Source: an uncultured Eubacterium sp. (GTDB taxonomy: Bacteria; Bacillota; Clostridia; Lachnospirales; Lachnospiraceae). From it: a stretch of DNA of 39,859 bases. Of the stretch, positions 1 through 8,195 are shown piece after piece. A model generated the notes under the pieces. It did no database searches and was not told the DNA's origin. It was given only the letters and a program-made list of their open reading frames with translations. The DNA is taken from contig CAJUDA010000019.1 in the NCBI GenBank assembly GCA_910584875.1, positions 24,757-64,615 on the forward strand, read 5' to 3'. Both the position numbers and the translations under genes were made by a program. How positions within the stretch are numbered: position 1 is the stretch's first letter; each line of letters opens with the position of its first letter.

Positions 1-2
1 CG

Positions 3-1166
3 TCGCTCCAGGAGGGGACGGCAGAAGAAAACAGTGGTAATTTTGCCCTGCTGGATATCAGGCAGGCATTATGCTGGGTCAGGGACGAGATCGGCAGTTT
101 CGGCGGCGACGCCGGCAATGTAACTTTGTCTGGTTTTTCGGCAGGGGCGAGAGATACACTGATGTGTATGATCTCCCCGGTCATGAGGGGCCTGTTTCAT
201 AAAGCGATCCTGTTAAGCGGGGGTATGACGGTCAGTTCACCGGAAGAGGGCAGGATTTCAGCAGAGAAAAAACTGGCATCCATCCTTGTGAAGAGGGGGG
301 AGTATGCCAAAAAATCCGAGGCGCTGGCATATATCAGATCGTCTTCCCTCCAGACCGTACGGGATCTGTTTTACCAGCTTACAACCGGTGAGGTTGCCCA
401 GATGTATAAAAAATTTCATCTCAGGATGGGCGACTTTCCCCAGGGATTTACAGACGGTGTTGTTCTGCCGGAACATGGTTTTTCTGTGATCTCCCAGGGA
501 GATTACAACAGAGTTCCTGTTATACTGGGCAGCGATGCGACAGAATTTTCCTCCTTTGCCTGGAACGATGAATCGTTCTTTTCTGATAATCCGGGTTTTG
601 ATCCTCTCGATCTGCTCGCGAAGGGGATACAGTATGGGAGTCAGATGCAGTCTGCGTATAATATTGAGCATACGGCACAAATCCTGACCAGCGACACAGG
701 CCATCAGTCTGTTTATGCCTTTCGCTTCTGCTGGGGGACAAAGGCATCTGTGACAAATTCCTTTTACAGTAAATATGTCGGCGCTTATCACGGGGCAGGA
801 CGGGATTTTCTGCAGGGCGTATATCCCGATAAACAGGATTACTCGCCAGGAGCGGTATCGGCAAAAAATAAAAAAGGAAGAAAGGCACTGACAGCGCAGA
901 TGCAGAAATATATCAAAAACTTTTTGCGAAAAGGCAATCCCAACGGCGGTTCCCTTATAAGGTGGAAAGTATGGAACGATGCTGCGGGCAGTAAAAAAAT
1001 CATGCATTTTAATGCCGGAAAACAAAAAGTGACATCCAAAATGAGTGTTGAGAAGTACGATCCGGCTATGATCCTGTATACAATGTCAAAAAATCTTGCA
1101 GCACAGGAGTATGACTATCTGACGGAGACGGTATTGACGGGGCGTTATTTTATGTCCGTACAGTAG
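3..1166 (+). CDS. type-B carboxylesterase, 5' truncated by window start
   Basis: The reading frame is open from base 3, so this is the C-terminal part (about 387 residues) of a serine esterase of the carboxylesterase type-B (alpha/beta hydrolase) family. Visible family marks are a DEIGSFGGDAGNVTLSGFSAG stretch, in which the nucleophile Ser lies in G-F-S-A-G (Ser codon 138-140), and a later GAYHGAG motif holding the expected catalytic His. The family hydrolyses carboxylic esters; the substrate here cannot be read from sequence. The usual GESAGG nucleophile elbow is slightly altered to GFSAGA. The next gene starts 15 bases downstream, so the two are probably cotranscribed. The true start lies upstream of the window. 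Confidence 0.85.
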   Translation, partial: SLQEGTAEENSGNFALLDIRQALCWVRDEIGSFGGDAGNVTLSGFSAGARDTLMCMISPVMRGLFHKAILLSGGMTVSSPEEGRISAEKKLASILVKRGEYAKKSEALAYIRSSSLQTVRDLFYQLTTGEVAQMYKKFHLRMGDFPQGFTDGVVLPEHGFSVISQGDYNRVPVILGSDATEFSSFAWNDESFFSDNPGFDPLDLLAKGIQYGSQMQSAYNIEHTAQILTSDTGHQSVYAFRFCWGTKASVTNSFYSKYVGAYHGAGRDFLQGVYPDKQDYSPGAVSAKNKKGRKALTAQMQKYIKNFLRKGNPNGGSLIRWKVWNDAAGSKKIMHFNAGKQKVTSKMSVEKYDPAMILYTMSKNLAAQEYDYLTETVLTGRYFMSVQ

Positions 1167-1181
1167 CCTGGTGAGGGGATT

Positions 1182-2009
1182 ATGGAGTATTTTATTATAA
1201 CTGGATGTGTTATCGTTTTGACAGTACTAATTTACGGATATATCCAGAACTTTTTTTTGAAAGTGGAACAGTATGAGATCCGGTCTGCCAGGATTGGCAG
1301 GGATGTTACCGTTGTTCTCCTGACGGATCTCCACGGCTGTAAACATGGTCATGGTAACAGCCGGCTCCTGGCGAAAATAGACGGGATCTCTCCTTCATTT
1401 ATTTGTGTTGCCGGGGATATGACTGTAAAAAACGGGAAAAACACAGAGACTGTACTGGCGTTTCTTGCCCGGTTGTCGGCGAAATATCCGGTTTATTATG
1501 CCCCCGGTAATCATGAGATCCGTATGCCGGCTTATGATGACTACCGGCACAGGATACAGAATATGGGGATATATTATCTGGAAAACAGGGTTGTCCGGGC
1601 TGGAGACCATATCAGCATTGCCGGGCTGGATCTGCCAGAGTACTGGTATCATAAGTTCTGGCAGAAGAGAGAAATTTCTGTGGATATCCTGTCCGGTCAG
1701 CTGGGACAGTGTGATTCTGGTCTGTTTACTATTATGCTGGCACATAACCCAGAGTATTTTCCCGTTTATGCAGAATGGGGCGCCGACCTGGTCCTCAGCG
1801 GGCATATCCATGGCGGCATTGCCCGGCTGCCTGTTCTGGGAGGCGTTCTTTCTCCGTCTCTGCAGCCTTTTCCACGATATGATGCAGGGGAGTTTATATG
1901 GAAAGGAAGCCATATGGTTCTGAGTCGTGGTCTGGGACTCCACCATATCAAATTACGGTTTTTTAATTGTCCGGAGATCAGTGCGATCAGGATTACATGT
2001 GAAAAGTAG
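1182..2009 (+). CDS. membrane-anchored metallophosphoesterase (YkuE-like)
   Basis: This is a 275-residue calcineurin-like metallophosphoesterase. One N-terminal hydrophobic helix (residues about 3-25) anchors it. The dinuclear-metal motifs follow in order: TDLHG (48-52), AGDM (77-80), GNHE (109-112) and GHIHGG near residue 205. Such enzymes cleave phosphomonoesters or diesters. The anchored YkuE-like subgroup is often annotated as acting on envelope phospholipid or UDP-sugar substrates, but the substrate cannot be assigned here. The ATG at 1182 follows GTGAGGGG at good spacing. Its position between an esterase and an MBOAT/SGNH pair fits a cell-envelope role (inference). Confidence 0.85.
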   Translation: MEYFIITGCVIVLTVLIYGYIQNFFLKVEQYEIRSARIGRDVTVVLLTDLHGCKHGHGNSRLLAKIDGISPSFICVAGDMTVKNGKNTETVLAFLARLSAKYPVYYAPGNHEIRMPAYDDYRHRIQNMGIYYLENRVVRAGDHISIAGLDLPEYWYHKFWQKREISVDILSGQLGQCDSGLFTIMLAHNPEYFPVYAEWGADLVLSGHIHGGIARLPVLGGVLSPSLQPFPRYDAGEFIWKGSHMVLSRGLGLHHIKLRFFNCPEISAIRITCEK

Positions 2010-2076
2010 TAAAATAAAACATTTTTGCCACATTTATACGGTATCATCACAAAAGCTGGCTGGGAGAAAAATACAG

Positions 2077-2104
2077 AGGAGGCAGGCTTTGCCTGAATTT
2101 TGAG
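2077..2104 (+). promoter_or_regulatory. Shine-Dalgarno separated from start by a small hairpin
   Basis: A consensus AGGAGG (2077-2082) lies 22 bases before the MBOAT ATG at 2105, too far for normal initiation. A stem-loop CAGGC-TTT-GCCTG (2083-2095) directly follows it. Folding that hairpin would leave about nine bases between the ribosome site and the start codon. No closer strong site is visible. Confidence 0.4.
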
Positions 2105-3520
2105 ATGATTTTTTCTACTTATGAATTTGTTTTACTGTTTTTTCCGGTAACTTTTTTCGGTTATTTTTTTCTGCACCATTTTCAGTTTCATTCCTGTGCC
2201 AAACTGTGGCTTGTGCTGGCGTCTTTTTATTTTTATGCGCAGGGAAGTCCGGATTTCTTCCCCTTTTTTCTAGGCAGTGTGATAGGAAATTATGTGGTTG
2301 GATCGATGCTTGGGAGACTGCAGGGAGACGATCACCGCTTTGAGAGAGGTCTGGTCCTCACAGTTGGTGTACTGGCAAACTGCGGTCTATTAGGATATTA
2401 TAAATATACAGACTTTTTTCTGATGAATATTAACAGGCTGACAGGTTCTGAACTTCAGCTTCTCCATATTATACTTCCGATCGGAATTTCGTTTTTTACT
2501 TTCCAGCTCATTGCCTTTCTGGTAGATTCTTTCCGGGGTGAGACAAAAAATTATGATGTTCTGGATTATCTTTTATTTATTACCTTTTTCCCACAGCTGA
2601 TCGTAGGACCGATCATCCATCATGCGGAGATCGTCCCCCAGTTTGCTGATTCCAGAAACCATCATCTGATCTATCAGAACGTGGCGAGAGGGTTGTTTAT
2701 CTTTTCTATCGGCTGTGCTAAAAAAATGCTGGTGGCAGACCCGCTGACGACAGATGCCCAGACTTTTTTCAACAACATAACGACGGATCTGCCAATGCTG
2801 CAGTCCTGGTTTCATTCCATTGAATACACGGTATCGTATTATTTTGACCTCTCAGGATATGCGGATATGGCGATCGGACTGGGCTGTCTGTTTAATATTT
2901 CAATCCCCCAGAATTTCAATTCTCCTTATAAAGCAAAGGACTTTCAGGAATACTGGCAGCGCTGGCACATGACTCTGTCGCGTTTCCTGGGTGCTTATAT
3001 TTTCCGCAATGTATATAAAAAGGGAGACAAGTACCGCAATTATTATGTTGCTACTATGGTGACTTTCCTTGTATCCGGGTTCTGGCATGGAGCGGGGTGG
3101 ACATTTGTGGCATGGGGGCTGATCAATGGGATGCTGGTATGTATCGCGTCCTGGCGTAAACGGAGAGGGAAGGATACGCCGGCATGGCTGGGGATCCCGC
3201 TGACATTTTTGTTTGCCGTGCTGACAAGGATTCTGTTTGTCTCTCTTAATTTCCGGCAGTCCTGGCAGGTGTTCCGGGGACTGTTCCATATCAGCAGCCT
3301 GAATATGGCAGATTTTACTGCCTTTGTGACAGGGAACTGGTATAATATCGCACTGGTATTTGTCGGTCTTGGAATCTGCTGGTTCCTTCCTACTACAAAA
3401 ACTATTGTGGATAAACATTTTAAGACAAACTGGAAATATCTATTGTATGCTGTGGCACTTCTTGCTGTCTGCATCTGTAATATGGATAAGGTTGTACAGT
3501 TTTTGTACTTCCAGTTTTAG
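2105..3520 (+). CDS. MBOAT family O-acyltransferase (DltB/AlgI-like)
   Basis: This 471-residue multispanning membrane protein belongs to the membrane-bound O-acyltransferase family, which moves acyl groups across or at the membrane onto glycans such as alginate, peptidoglycan or teichoic acids. The typical bacterial layout is visible: an N-terminal FSTYEFVLLFFPV start, many hydrophobic helices, the F-Q-E-Y-W-Q-R-W-H-M-T-L-S segment near residue 280 and the invariant active-site His in SGFWHGAGW near residue 326. The following gene, 25 bases downstream, resembles the periplasmic partner found beside these enzymes. The acylated polymer is unknown. Confidence 0.92.
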   Translation: MIFSTYEFVLLFFPVTFFGYFFLHHFQFHSCAKLWLVLASFYFYAQGSPDFFPFFLGSVIGNYVVGSMLGRLQGDDHRFERGLVLTVGVLANCGLLGYYKYTDFFLMNINRLTGSELQLLHIILPIGISFFTFQLIAFLVDSFRGETKNYDVLDYLLFITFFPQLIVGPIIHHAEIVPQFADSRNHHLIYQNVARGLFIFSIGCAKKMLVADPLTTDAQTFFNNITTDLPMLQSWFHSIEYTVSYYFDLSGYADMAIGLGCLFNISIPQNFNSPYKAKDFQEYWQRWHMTLSRFLGAYIFRNVYKKGDKYRNYYVATMVTFLVSGFWHGAGWTFVAWGLINGMLVCIASWRKRRGKDTPAWLGIPLTFLFAVLTRILFVSLNFRQSWQVFRGLFHISSLNMADFTAFVTGNWYNIALVFVGLGICWFLPTTKTIVDKHFKTNWKYLLYAVALLAVCICNMDKVVQFLYFQF

Positions 3521-3544
3521 GATTCCAGGGAGGAGATAAGGATT

Positions 3545-4693
3545 ATGATGAATTCAAAGAAGTGGTCGGCTGTATTTGTATCTCTGACTGCACTTGTTCT
3601 GGCAGGGATCATGGCTCTGAATTATTTTGTGGATCCCTATAAATATTTTAGCAGTCAGAGCGGAGAATATTATGAGGCGGATGAGACAGATTATCTCAGG
3701 GAACAGAAGGCAGAACATATCAGAAAATGTAAGGATAACTATGACGCCTATCTGGTCTGTGGTTCCAAAGGGGGCGCCGTGCGGACAGATAAACTCAGGG
3801 AGCTGGATGGCTATGAGTATTATAACTGCTGGGTTCTCTCAGGCAATCTTGTGGATTATCTTGCTTATGTACAATATATACTGGATCATACAGAGGCAAA
3901 GAAGATCCTTCTGCAGCTCTCAACCTCCGAACTGCATGATTTCAGCCGTGAGGACCAGGGGGATATCTATGAGATCCCTGCCATCGTAAGCGGTGAGTCC
4001 AAGGTGGCAGAGTATATGAAATTTTTAATGATGAATCCGTCGGTGGCGTGGGAAAAGATCACAGGGGAGCAGCCGGTGAAGTATCCCTGTCTGCCTACCG
4101 GTGAGCGCAATCTGACAAAATATTACCAGTATTATCATAGCAATGCCAGTGCTGAAAATAATAATTATGTAAATTATGTATTATGGGATACTGCCAAATA
4201 TTTAAAATATATGGACCGGGATGTCCCGGAAAAGCCTGTCACACTGGAGCAGATCGTTATGACCCTGAAGGAGATAAAGCGGTTATGTGATAAGAAGGGT
4301 GTGGAGCTGCAGGTATTTTATGCTCCGTTGTTTGTCGTGCAGATGATGCGCTATGAAGGGGAGAGCTTTTATGATATGCTGGAAGAGTCGGTGATGATCT
4401 TTGATGAAGTATGGTGCTTTAATAATTTTAACGGCTACACCCTCTGCCCATATAATTTTTATAACAGCACCCATTTTTTCTATGAGATGGGAGATCTGGT
4501 TATTGATACCATGAAAGGCAGGGAAACGGCATCCAGTGATTTTGGTGTCTGTCTGACAAGGGAAAATGTAGGGGCGGAAATCACAAAGCGCAGACAGAAG
4601 CTGGCGGAGCTCAAATCCTATTATCTTAAAAACCATACGTTTCCCTATGAAGGTTTTTCCTCGCCCTATAATCTGAAAAAAATTTATGGCTGA
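3545..4693 (+). CDS. MBOAT-associated SGNH-like protein, possibly inactive
   Basis: This 382-residue protein has one N-terminal transmembrane helix (about residues 7-27) followed by an extracytoplasmic domain. Position and layout match the DltD/AlgJ-type partners of MBOAT acyltransferases. The first-strand block reads Y-L-V-C-G-S-K-G-G, where such proteins normally have G-S-S, so Lys stands where the nucleophile Ser is expected. The C-terminal D-x-x-H block reads Y-N-S-T-H-F-F, with Asn where Asp is expected. It is therefore either divergent or catalytically dead (inference). ATG codons at 3545 and 3548 are both possible after GGGAGGAG. The family call rests on context and weak motifs. Confidence 0.65.
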   Translation: MMNSKKWSAVFVSLTALVLAGIMALNYFVDPYKYFSSQSGEYYEADETDYLREQKAEHIRKCKDNYDAYLVCGSKGGAVRTDKLRELDGYEYYNCWVLSGNLVDYLAYVQYILDHTEAKKILLQLSTSELHDFSREDQGDIYEIPAIVSGESKVAEYMKFLMMNPSVAWEKITGEQPVKYPCLPTGERNLTKYYQYYHSNASAENNNYVNYVLWDTAKYLKYMDRDVPEKPVTLEQIVMTLKEIKRLCDKKGVELQVFYAPLFVVQMMRYEGESFYDMLEESVMIFDEVWCFNNFNGYTLCPYNFYNSTHFFYEMGDLVIDTMKGRETASSDFGVCLTRENVGAEITKRRQKLAELKSYYLKNHTFPYEGFSSPYNLKKIYG

Positions 4694-4725
4694 ATTTTGT
4701 CTTGCTATTTATTCTGAAAATAGGT

Positions 4726-4764
4726 AAAATAGAGTGTATGTTTTGATTACACTCTATTTTTTTT
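4726..4764 (+). terminator. strong intrinsic terminator
   Basis: A perfect 13-bp stem, AAAATAGAGTGTA (4726-4738) with TACACTCTATTTT (4748-4760), has a 9-base loop and runs into eight T residues. It closes the esterase-to-SGNH gene group. The stem begins with A residues, so it may also work on the other strand. Confidence 0.88.
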
Positions 4765-4788
4765 CAGGAGTTTTCCGGAGGTGAAGGA

Positions 4789-5565
4789 TTGGGACTTACT
4801 GTAAAACTTGAGGTGTTCGATGGACCGCTGGATCTGTTGCTTCATCTGATCGAAAAAAACAAAGTAGATATTTTTGATATTCCCATCGTATTGATCACAG
4901 AACAATATCTGGAATATGTCAGCAATCTGGAGACGAAGGATATGGATATTATGAGTGAGTTTCTTGTGATGGCGGCTACACTGATCCGTATTAAATCCAA
5001 AATGCTTCTTCCCAAAGAGGAGAAAGAAGAAGAGGATGAGGAAGATCCCAGGCAGGAGCTTGTGGAGCGTCTTCTGGAGTATAAAATGTATAAATATGCT
5101 TCTTTTGAGCTGAAAGACCGTCAGTATGATGCGGCAAAGGTATTTTTTAAGGAGCCTTCGATACCAGAAGAGGTAAAAGAGTATAAGGAAGATATTGACT
5201 ATGATGAACTGCTCTCGGATGTCACGCTGGCGAAGCTGCAGGAGATTTTTGATTCCGTCATGCAGAAGCAGGTGGATAAGATTGACCCGATCCGCAGCAA
5301 GTTTGGAGAGATTGAAAAAGAAGAGATCAATATTGAAGACCAGATGCTTTTTGTTGAAGAATATGCCATGCTGCACGGTACGTTCAGCTTCCGCAGATTA
5401 TTGGAGCATGGCTCTGGCAAAGGTTATATCATTGTCACATTCCTGAGTGTGCTGGAGATGATGAAAACGGGAAAACTCCGTATCGTACAGGAAAACCTGT
5501 TTGATGATATGACGATCACTTACCAGAAAGGGCAGAAAAAAGAAACGGAGAGACCGGGAGGATGA
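4789..5565 (+). CDS. scpA: segregation and condensation protein A (kleisin)
   Basis: ScpA is the kleisin that bridges the heads of SMC in the bacterial condensin complex, acting on the nucleoid during chromosome segregation. The 258-residue length fits. The N-terminal V-F-D-G-P-L-D-L-L-L-H-L-I segment is diagnostic, followed by the DIFDIPI and M-A-A-T-L-I-R-I-K-S-K-M-L-L-P blocks. An acidic linker (EKEEEDEEDP) and a C-terminal winged-helix region (FLSVLEMMKTGKLRIVQ) complete it. The start is TTG at 4789, 5 bases after GGAGGTG. It overlaps or nearly abuts scpB, the usual arrangement. Confidence 0.96.
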   Translation: MGLTVKLEVFDGPLDLLLHLIEKNKVDIFDIPIVLITEQYLEYVSNLETKDMDIMSEFLVMAATLIRIKSKMLLPKEEKEEEDEEDPRQELVERLLEYKMYKYASFELKDRQYDAAKVFFKEPSIPEEVKEYKEDIDYDELLSDVTLAKLQEIFDSVMQKQVDKIDPIRSKFGEIEKEEINIEDQMLFVEEYAMLHGTFSFRRLLEHGSGKGYIIVTFLSVLEMMKTGKLRIVQENLFDDMTITYQKGQKKETERPGG

Positions 5566-5567
5566 AA

Positions 5568-6182
5568 ATGAACATAAAAAAACTGGAAGCAGTAGTAGAG
5601 GCGATTTTATTTGCCATGGGGGAGGCGGTTGAGCTGGAGCGCCTGGCAGCGGCTGTGGAACATGACGAGGACACAGTAAGAAAGATACTGCGCAGCATGA
5701 TCACCCGGTATGAGGAGGAAGACCGGGGAATCCACCTCATTGAACTGGACGGCGCCTTTCAGCTGTGTACCAAGCCGGAGATGTATGAATATCTCATCAA
5801 GGTAGCGCATATACCAAAAAAACATATTCTCACAGATGTGCTTCTGGAGACGCTCTCTATCATTGCCTACAAACAGCCGATCACGAGACTGGAGATCGAG
5901 AAGATCCGGGGGGTATCCTGTGACCATGCAGTAAATAAGCTGGTGGAATATGGACTGATCTGTGAGGCAGGCCGTCTGGACGCCCCGGGACGTCCGATCC
6001 TGTTTGCCACGACGGAAGAGTTTTTGCGGTATTTTGGCATCGAATCGCTGGAAGATCTGCCGATGCTCAATCAGGAGACGATTGAAGATTTCAAAGAAGA
6101 GGCAGAGCGGGAAGTGATGAATGAACTGCAAAAAGGAGCAATGGAAGATTTGACAGATGACAATGGGAGTAGTAAAATATAG
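5568..6182 (+). CDS. scpB: segregation and condensation protein B
   Basis: ScpB is the winged-helix partner that dimerises and binds ScpA in the SMC complex. About 204 residues with two winged-helix domains are seen: KKLEAVVEAILFAMGE at the N-terminus, and L-E-T-L-S-I-I-A-Y-K-Q-P-I-T-R and G-R-P-I-L-F-A-T-T-E-E-F-L-R-Y-F-G blocks diagnostic for ScpB. Two starts are possible. ATG 5562 overlaps the scpA stop but sits directly on the GGGAGG site (5556-5561), while ATG 5568 has correct spacing and is preferred. Translational coupling to scpA is likely. Confidence 0.96.
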   Translation: MNIKKLEAVVEAILFAMGEAVELERLAAAVEHDEDTVRKILRSMITRYEEEDRGIHLIELDGAFQLCTKPEMYEYLIKVAHIPKKHILTDVLLETLSIIAYKQPITRLEIEKIRGVSCDHAVNKLVEYGLICEAGRLDAPGRPILFATTEEFLRYFGIESLEDLPMLNQETIEDFKEEAEREVMNELQKGAMEDLTDDNGSSKI

Positions 6183-6235
6183 TCAGGGGAAAGCACAACG
6201 GTGAACTATATTTTTAAAAAGGGGATGTATTGGGT

Positions 6236-7960
6236 ATGAAGAGAAAGACAAGGCGGCTTAGTATCGGAGTAAAGATTGTGGCGCCGGTTGGCCTGCTGAT
6301 CATTGTTGTATGCCTGGTGATCGGGATGAATTCTTATCTGAGGATGAAGGATGGTTTTGTCGAACAGGGGATAGAGAGCGCCGATGTGGCAGCGGAAATT
6401 GCCCTGGATTCGATTGATGCGGGAAAGATCACAGAGTTGAATGAGAAGGGGCAGAGTTCGGTATATTACAATGAACTGATGACCAGTCTGCGGAGTGTAA
6501 AAGAACGGTGCGGCATTGCATTTCTTTATGTACTGTGGACGGATAAGAGTAAAGTATACTACAGTCTGGATACAGATGATTCCTCCAACCAGTTAAAGCC
6601 GGGCGATGAGTTCTCTTCGTCATATGAGGAATTGTCTGATGTTTTTAATGGCAAAGATTATGTGCAGGATTATATTGACTCGACCGAGGATGAAGAGCTG
6701 ATCACAGTATACAAAGCGATCAAAGACAGCAGTGGTAATGTAGTGGGGGTACTTGGATGTGATTACAATGCTGCCAATGTTTCGGCAAGACTGGAGACTT
6801 CCCGTAACCGGGTGTTCCAGCTCTGTGCGTTCTGTCTTGTGGGGGCGCTTATCTTACTGATCCTGATCACGCGCGGCATTATGAGAAATATGCGCAGGGT
6901 CGATACAAAGCTGTATGATCTGGTAAACAACGGCGGGGATCTGACACAGAAACTGGATATTCATTCTGGAGACGAGATGGAGCTTATTGCCGGCAGTGTC
7001 AATGTCCTGCTTGATTATATCCGGCAGATCATGAAAAATATCAATCGTAATTCAGAGATGCTTAATCAGTCTTCCCAGGAGGTATTGGACAACCTCCTGG
7101 GGGCGCAGGATAATGTTGCGGATGTGTCGGCAACGATGCAGGAAATGAGTGCAGCAATGGAGGAAACAGATTCTTCCCTCAATAACGTGACGGAATCGAT
7201 CGCAGATGTATATCAGCTGATCGGAAATATAGCGGATTCTGCCAATGAGGGGACGGGGATGTCTGAGGAGATTCTTGATAAGGCGGCAGATATTAAAGCA
7301 GATGCGGTAACCCAGCAGAAAGATGTGAAAGTCAGGGTGCAGGACATCGTAGAAATGATAAACCAGAAGATCAAAAAATCGGAATCGGTTAAGAAGATTG
7401 ATGAACTGACACAGGAGATCCTCAATATCACAAGCCAGACAAATCTGCTGTCCCTCAATGCCAGCATTGAGGCAGCGAGAGCAGGTGAGGCAGGGAAAGG
7501 GTTTGCGGTAGTTGCCAGTGAGATCAGTGAGCTGGCAAGCAATTCGGCTGAGGCAACGATGCAGATCCAGGAGGTCAGCAGGGAAGTGATCAATGCAGTA
7601 AGTGAGCTGGCGGAAGAATCACAGAGGATGGCAAAGTTCATTGATGAGGTGGCAATGCAGGGTTATGAAAAACTACTGCACACCAGTGAGAGTTATCAGG
7701 ATGACGTAACTACCATGAACCGGAAAATGCAGGACTTTGCCGGGAAGAGCCGGCAGCTGAGGGAAAATATTGATTTTGTACAGCAGACGATACAGGCAGT
7801 CAACCTTGCTGTTAATGAGAGTACCACAGGGATTATGGATACGACACAGCTGGCAGTGAATCTGACCGACCGGATGAATGGGATCGGTGATCAGGCTGGC
7901 AGCAATAAGGAAATATCGGAAGAGCTGAATGAAGAAGTCCACAAATTTAAACTGGAGTAG
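6236..7960 (+). CDS. methyl-accepting chemotaxis protein
   Basis: This 574-residue chemoreceptor has TM1 at about residues 15-35, an extracytoplasmic sensor of about 150 residues, TM2 (F-Q-L-C-A-F-C-L-V-G-A-L-I-L-L-I) near 190-210, a HAMP linker and a long coiled-coil signalling domain. The tip carries T-N-L-L-S-L-N-A-S-I-E-A-A-R-A-G-E followed by GKGFAVVASEI, the CheA/CheW contact region. It would modulate CheA in response to an unknown ligand. The sensor contains a YVLWTDKSKVYYSLDTDD segment resembling Cache-type folds (weak). ATG 6236 is chosen over TTG 6230 because of spacing from AAGGGGA. No chemotaxis or flagellar genes adjoin it. Confidence 0.93.
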   Translation: MKRKTRRLSIGVKIVAPVGLLIIVVCLVIGMNSYLRMKDGFVEQGIESADVAAEIALDSIDAGKITELNEKGQSSVYYNELMTSLRSVKERCGIAFLYVLWTDKSKVYYSLDTDDSSNQLKPGDEFSSSYEELSDVFNGKDYVQDYIDSTEDEELITVYKAIKDSSGNVVGVLGCDYNAANVSARLETSRNRVFQLCAFCLVGALILLILITRGIMRNMRRVDTKLYDLVNNGGDLTQKLDIHSGDEMELIAGSVNVLLDYIRQIMKNINRNSEMLNQSSQEVLDNLLGAQDNVADVSATMQEMSAAMEETDSSLNNVTESIADVYQLIGNIADSANEGTGMSEEILDKAADIKADAVTQQKDVKVRVQDIVEMINQKIKKSESVKKIDELTQEILNITSQTNLLSLNASIEAARAGEAGKGFAVVASEISELASNSAEATMQIQEVSREVINAVSELAEESQRMAKFIDEVAMQGYEKLLHTSESYQDDVTTMNRKMQDFAGKSRQLRENIDFVQQTIQAVNLAVNESTTGIMDTTQLAVNLTDRMNGIGDQAGSNKEISEELNEEVHKFKLE

Positions 7961-7984
7961 GTCAGTCGCTTGGCAAATTCCTGC

Positions 7985-8013
7985 TTGCAATTTTCTGTCC
8001 TTTGTTATATAAT
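7985..8013 (+). promoter_or_regulatory. sigma-A promoter for gltB
   Basis: TTGCAA (7985-7990) and a perfect TATAAT (8008-8013) are separated by 17 bases. Transcription would begin near 8020, leaving a leader of about 175 bases before gltB. Confidence 0.8.
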
Positions 8014-8195
8014 ATCCAAAGACAAAGGCGTCAAAAGTACACAAGAGGTGTATTTTTTGGCGTCTTTTTATTTACGCGGAGGCAAAGTGAGGATATGTCT
8101 GTGCTTGCACAGGACGATCCGAGCGCGCCCGCGAACCCGAGCAGTCTCGCGGAGCGTGACGCTCGTGGTTATGAAAAGGCAAAGGAGGATTTCCC
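8014..8195 (+). promoter_or_regulatory. structured gltB leader
   Basis: The leader has an AAAAGTACAC / GTGTATTTTT stem-loop (about 8034-8058, one G.U pair). It is flanked by two direct copies of GGCGTC, the second followed by a run of T. Further on come GC-rich stems: CCGCGA (8129-8134) with TCGCGG (about 8147-8152), then GAGCGT-GA-CGCTC. The ribosome site AAAGGAGG lies just before the ATG at 8196. Long structured leaders ahead of nitrogen genes suggest attenuation, possibly by the ANTAR protein encoded downstream. I could not fit the published dual-hexaloop ANTAR target to it. Confidence 0.45.
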
